A stretch of 56,661 nt of DNA from positions 1 through 56,661 of the forward strand of contig JACRAF010000036.1 in NCBI GenBank assembly GCA_016213505.1. Direction: 5' to 3'. Both the position numbers and the translations under genes were made by a program. Shown here in pieces: positions 53,636 through 56,661 of this stretch. Each line of letters begins with the position of its first letter. The stretch's first letter is position 1. The stretch comes from Devosia nanyangense. GTDB lineage: Bacteria > Pseudomonadota > Alphaproteobacteria > Rhizobiales > Devosiaceae. The notes under the pieces are model-generated. The model made no database searches. It had not been told where the DNA came from and saw only the letters and a program-made list of their open reading frames with translations.

Positions 53636-55063
53636 ATGGCAGCGCAGATGATCCCGGTGATCCTTGCCGGCGGGCAGGGGACACGGCTCTGGCCGCTGTC
53701 GCGGTCGGCGCGGCCCAAGCAGTTCCTGGCCCTGACGGGAAAGCTCACCCCGTTCCAGGAGACGCTGCTGCGCGTCGCCGACGCCGCCCGTTACGCGGCG
53801 CCCATCGTCATCACCAATGCCGAATACCGCTTCCTCGTCGGCGAGCAGGCCGAGGAGTTGGGGATCAAGCTCGCCGGCGTCCTGCTCGAGCCGGTGGCGC
53901 GCAACACCACCGCCGCCATCGCCGCAGCCGCGGTTTTCGCCGAGCACCTGAGCGGGCCGGACAGCGTCATGCACGTGCTGCCCTCCGACCATGCGGTCAT
54001 CACCGACGACAATTACTGGCAGTCGGTCGACGTCGCCGCCGCGGCTGCCGCGGCCGGCCGGCTGGTGACCTTCGGCATCGCGCCCACCGGCCCCGAGACC
54101 GGCTATGGCTACATCGAAGCTGGCCCCGCCCGCGCCGACGGTACGAGCGAAGTGGCGCGCTTCGTCGAAAAGCCCGGCTACGACAAGGCCGTCGCCATGC
54201 TCGCCGAGGGCGGCTTCTACTGGAACTCCGGCATGTTCATGCTCGGGGTGGGGACCTTCCTCACCGAATGCAAGTCGCTCTCGCCCGAAAGCTTCGAGGC
54301 GGCCGAGGGCGCCGTCGACAAGGCCCGCGCCGACCTCGACTTCATCCGGCTCGACGAACAAAGCTTTGCCAGGGCGCCGAACATTTCTGTCGACTACGCC
54401 ATCTTCGAGCGGACCAAACTGATCTCGCTGATCCCGGTCAGCTTCGTCTGGTCGGATCTGGGCAGTTGGGACGCGGTGTGGAAGGTCTCGGTCAGGGACG
54501 CCGGCCAGAACGCCGTTCTGGGCGAGGCGACGCTGAGCCATACCACCAACTCGCTGATCGTCACCGAGAAGGCGCATGTGGCGATCGAAGGGCTCGACGA
54601 CATCGCGGTGATCGCCACCGAAGACGCGGTCTATGTCGGCAAGCTGTCCGAGGCGCAGAAGGTCGGCCAGATGGTCAGGGCGCTGCGCGACAAGCCCGAA
54701 ACCCTCGCCATCACCGAAATCCACCGCACCGCCTACCGCCCCTGGGGCGGCTATTCCTCGGTGGTGAGCGGCGCGCGCTTTCAGGTCAAGCGGCTCTTCG
54801 TCAAGCCGGGCAAGCGCCTGAGTCTCCAGAAGCATCACCACCGCGCCGAGCACTGGATCGTCGTCTCGGGCACCGCCGAGGTCACCATCGACGGCAAGGT
54901 CACCATGCTGAGCGAGAACGAATCCATCTACCTGCCGCTGGGCTGCGTCCACCGCCTCGCCAACCCCGGCAAGATCCTGCTCGAGCTGATCGAGGTGCAG
55001 ACCGGATCTTATCTGGGCGAAGACGACATCATCCGCATCGAGGACGAATTCGGCAGGGCATAG
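53636..55063 (+). CDS. manC: Mannose-1-phosphate guanylyltransferase / mannose-6-phosphate isomerase
   Basis: 475 residues of bifunctional type II PMI-GMP. N-terminal nucleotidyltransferase: GGQGTRLWPLSRSARPKQFLAL and PSDHAV, FVEKP, WNSGMFM. C-terminal cupin isomerase domain: QKHHHRAEHWIVVSG, with metal-binding His. It makes GDP-mannose from mannose-6-phosphate (or fructose-6-phosphate) for exopolysaccharide or LPS. The ATG at 53636 is preceded by CCGGAGGACTTTC, a good ribosome-binding site. Other sugar-nucleotide genes are not in the window; an acyltransferase follows. Confidence 0.94.
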   Translation: MAAQMIPVILAGGQGTRLWPLSRSARPKQFLALTGKLTPFQETLLRVADAARYAAPIVITNAEYRFLVGEQAEELGIKLAGVLLEPVARNTTAAIAAAAVFAEHLSGPDSVMHVLPSDHAVITDDNYWQSVDVAAAAAAAGRLVTFGIAPTGPETGYGYIEAGPARADGTSEVARFVEKPGYDKAVAMLAEGGFYWNSGMFMLGVGTFLTECKSLSPESFEAAEGAVDKARADLDFIRLDEQSFARAPNISVDYAIFERTKLISLIPVSFVWSDLGSWDAVWKVSVRDAGQNAVLGEATLSHTTNSLIVTEKAHVAIEGLDDIAVIATEDAVYVGKLSEAQKVGQMVRALRDKPETLAITEIHRTAYRPWGGYSSVVSGARFQVKRLFVKPGKRLSLQKHHHRAEHWIVVSGTAEVTIDGKVTMLSENESIYLPLGCVHRLANPGKILLELIEVQTGSYLGEDDIIRIEDEFGRA

Positions 55064-55082
55064 GGGTCGCGGTCGGCGGGCC

Positions 55083-55175
55083 CTAGAGCAGCACGGCGAG
55101 GGCCGTGAGGCCAATCATCAGCACCAGCACCACGATCGACGGAATGTCGATAAACCGGGCATTGCCCGTATGCAT
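55083..55175 (-). CDS. Small single-span membrane peptide (about 30 residues)
   Basis: A 30-codon frame (about 32 codons if the GTG two codons upstream is used) starting MHTGNARF, with one hydrophobic helix at the C terminus (residues about 9-30, VVLVLMIGLTALAVLL). A strong ribosome-binding site, AGGAGG, lies 11 nt before the ATG and 5 nt before the GTG. The TAG stop is at 55083-55085. No function is known. It is too short for homology-based naming, so the evidence is the Shine-Dalgarno plus the clean transmembrane span. Confidence 0.5.
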   Translation of the reverse strand: MHTGNARFIDIPSIVVLVLMIGLTALAVLL

Positions 55176-55295
55176 GAACACGGTTTCCTCCTGACGGCGA
55201 AACACGCCCAAACAACGCACGGGCGCCCGCGATGTTCCCCTGCCATCGGGGGCGAGCCGCTTAACAGCGAACCACAAAGCTGATTAGGTCGAGCG

Positions 55296-56378
55296 ATGGC
55301 GGGCGCGCTCTCCTTGTCGGACATTTTGCACCGGGACCGAAATAGCTTCGATCTGGTCCGTCTCGTCGCCGCCCTTGCCGTGATTTTTGGCCATTCGTTC
55401 TATCTCTTCGAAACCGGCGGATTTCCGGAGCCGGTAACGATGGTGGTGCAGAACAATTTCTCGGGCACCTTGGCCGTGGGCGTGTTCTTCTTTCTGAGCG
55501 GAATTCTGGTTTCGCGGAGTATGATATCTGGCGACCCGCTGAGGTTCCTCGCCATGCGGTCGGCCCGCATCCTGCCTGGCCTTGTGGTGTGCGCGGCGCT
55601 GGTCTGTTTCGTGCTCGGGCCGGCCGTTTCGACGCTGCCTTTGGCAGGGTACTTCAGGACCGGCGTACCGCAATGCGTGTTTTGGGACGAGGTCCTGTTG
55701 TTTCCCCGCGACGGTTGCCTCAGCCTCCCCGGGGTCTTCGAAGGGGCACGGGCCGGACCTTCTCCCAACGGCTCGATTTGGACGCTCGGCCCGGAAGTCA
55801 TTTGCTACTGTTACGTTTTTGTCGCCGGGCTATTTGGCCTTCTCACGAGCCGCTGGTTCATCGCTGCGGGGATCGCGCTCCTCGTTCTCGTTCATGCATT
55901 GTGGCCGTCGGTGATCCCGTATTTTTCCGATATCGGCTACACGGACAAGCTGAAAGTCGCGATGTTCTTCGGCGCGGGAGTCATGGCCTTCGGCTTCAGG
56001 GACGTTCTCAAGTTGCGGGCTTGGCCATGCCTGCCCCTGGTGCTCCTCGCGGTGGCGACGAGCAGCTCGCCGGTCAGCGAATACACCCTGTATGCGGCGT
56101 TGTTCTATTGCGTCCTGGTGCTGAGCGGCTGGCCTGTCCTGATGCGCGTGCGGCTTCCGGGCGATTTCTCGTACGGCATCTACATCTATGGCTGGCCGAT
56201 CCAGCAGGCGGCGGCGCACTTCTTCCCCGGACTGACGTCCTACCCGAGCAATCTGGTGACGCTGCCGCTGGCGCTGATGTTTGGAGTGGCTTCGTGGTTC
56301 CTGGTCGAGCGCCCCGTCCTGCGCGCGGTCGCATCGCGTTTTGGCCGGGGGCTGAGGCCTGGCGAGGCGGGCGCATGA
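55296..56378 (+). CDS. Acyltransferase 3 family membrane protein (OafA/ExoZ-like)
   Basis: 360 residues with about ten transmembrane helices and the family start pattern NSFDLVRLVAALAVIFGHS (catalytic-region Arg and His), FFFLSGILVSRSM and, later, FSYGIYIYGWPIQQ and a C-terminal FLVERPVLRAV. Such proteins transfer acetyl or other acyl groups onto surface polysaccharides or lipids. The first motif includes the conserved His. With the manC gene just upstream it suggests polysaccharide modification. The ATG at 55296 is taken; a weak ribosome-binding site precedes it. Confidence 0.9.
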   Translation: MAGALSLSDILHRDRNSFDLVRLVAALAVIFGHSFYLFETGGFPEPVTMVVQNNFSGTLAVGVFFFLSGILVSRSMISGDPLRFLAMRSARILPGLVVCAALVCFVLGPAVSTLPLAGYFRTGVPQCVFWDEVLLFPRDGCLSLPGVFEGARAGPSPNGSIWTLGPEVICYCYVFVAGLFGLLTSRWFIAAGIALLVLVHALWPSVIPYFSDIGYTDKLKVAMFFGAGVMAFGFRDVLKLRAWPCLPLVLLAVATSSSPVSEYTLYAALFYCVLVLSGWPVLMRVRLPGDFSYGIYIYGWPIQQAAAHFFPGLTSYPSNLVTLPLALMFGVASWFLVERPVLRAVASRFGRGLRPGEAGA

Positions 56379-56661
56379 AGACGGCCGGCCAGCGTTGCGG
56401 CTCGATCCCAAACGGAGGTCCCCGCTTTGGTGCGGATGACGCCCAGGGGAATGGCCAAAAAAGGGCACAATCTCGCAATCCGATCAGTGCCTTAACAAAA
56501 CTTATCCCCGCGCTTTCCGGCGGTGCTATTCTCCCCCTCGCGTTCACCCTCTAACGCGGGGTACCGACGAAGTGCCGGTGGACGTGACGGGGGCGGTGGT
56601 CGCATCGCTTGGGTTTCTTCGGCTTACCGGCTCTTGCCGCTTTGACCGAACGGTTCCGACA
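56379..56661. other. Unassigned 3' end of the window
   Basis: 283 nt downstream of the acyltransferase gene. No convincing gene or RNA is seen. A frame starting with GTG at about 56571 stays open to the end of the window but is too short to judge, and it may be the 5' end of a gene outside the window. Confidence 0.4.

Noticed and set aside
56571..56661. GTG-initiated frame running to the end of the window
   Set aside because: Only about 30 codons, no ribosome-binding site and no recognisable sequence; cannot be separated from chance in GC-rich DNA.

Overview
The window is about 56.7 kb of GC-rich DNA from an alphaproteobacterium, most likely of the order Hyphomicrobiales (Rhizobiales), possibly a Devosia-like genus. 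The evidence is the rpmH-rnpA-yidC-engB gene order, the periplasmic binding-protein sugar transporters, a HemN gene with an FNR/FixK-type box, and a dispersed palindromic intergenic repeat of a type I associate with this order. The genus is an inference; there is no rRNA. No prophage, transposase, CRISPR array or plasmid gene was seen, so this is chromosomal sequence with ordinary housekeeping and catabolic blocks.

Layout. 1-4207 (mostly minus strand): rpmH, rnpA, yidC, a sulfotransferase-like gene and engB, converging on a truncated glutamine amidotransferase. 4611-7671: an FAD oxidoreductase that has lost its redox cysteines, an orphan histidine kinase and tRNA-Arg(ACG). 7749-14340: a copper-handling block (P1B ATPase with an unusual CPD motif, Tat-exported multicopper oxidase, two-helix membrane protein, extremely Met-rich secreted protein, Cys-rich secreted protein), followed by an SRPBCC protein and a small NTPase. 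Two FNR/FixK-like boxes lie in this block. 14394-18033: an AcoR-like sigma-54 activator divergent from an aldehyde dehydrogenase with a near-perfect -24/-12 promoter, a candidate upstream activator site and a perfect FNR-type box.

18295-24446: a tightly overlapping operon of binding protein, two permeases, LacI-family regulator and GH127 beta-L-arabinofuranosidase-like enzyme, with two matching palindromes upstream. It has no ATPase. 24455-27139: MFS transporter, MBL-fold persulfide-dioxygenase-like enzyme and an ArsR-rhodanese fusion with an operator-like inverted repeat at its start. 27270-40788: catabolic genes (ornithine-cyclodeaminase family, SDRs, epimerase/dehydrogenase, a complete sugar ABC transporter whose ATPase could also serve the first system, DSD1-type PLP enzyme, M81/MlrC protein, LysR regulator with a T-N11-A box, aldehyde dehydrogenase, SDR).

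40997-47887: zinc-sensing-type diguanylate cyclase, hemN with its own FNR-type box, gabD-like dehydrogenase, recQ and a beta-hydroxyacid dehydrogenase. 47873-53445: a group of secreted proteases (trypsin-like, V8-like, caspase-like) beside a membrane protein carrying an HEAAH motif. 53636-56378: mannose-1-phosphate guanylyltransferase/isomerase, a roughly 30-residue membrane peptide and an acyltransferase, pointing to surface polysaccharide synthesis. The most interesting themes are the oxygen-linked regulatory sites, the Met-repeat copper protein, the ArsR-rhodanese regulator whose only cysteines lie in the rhodanese loop, the protease group, and the dispersed palindrome whose two copies show a compensatory base change.
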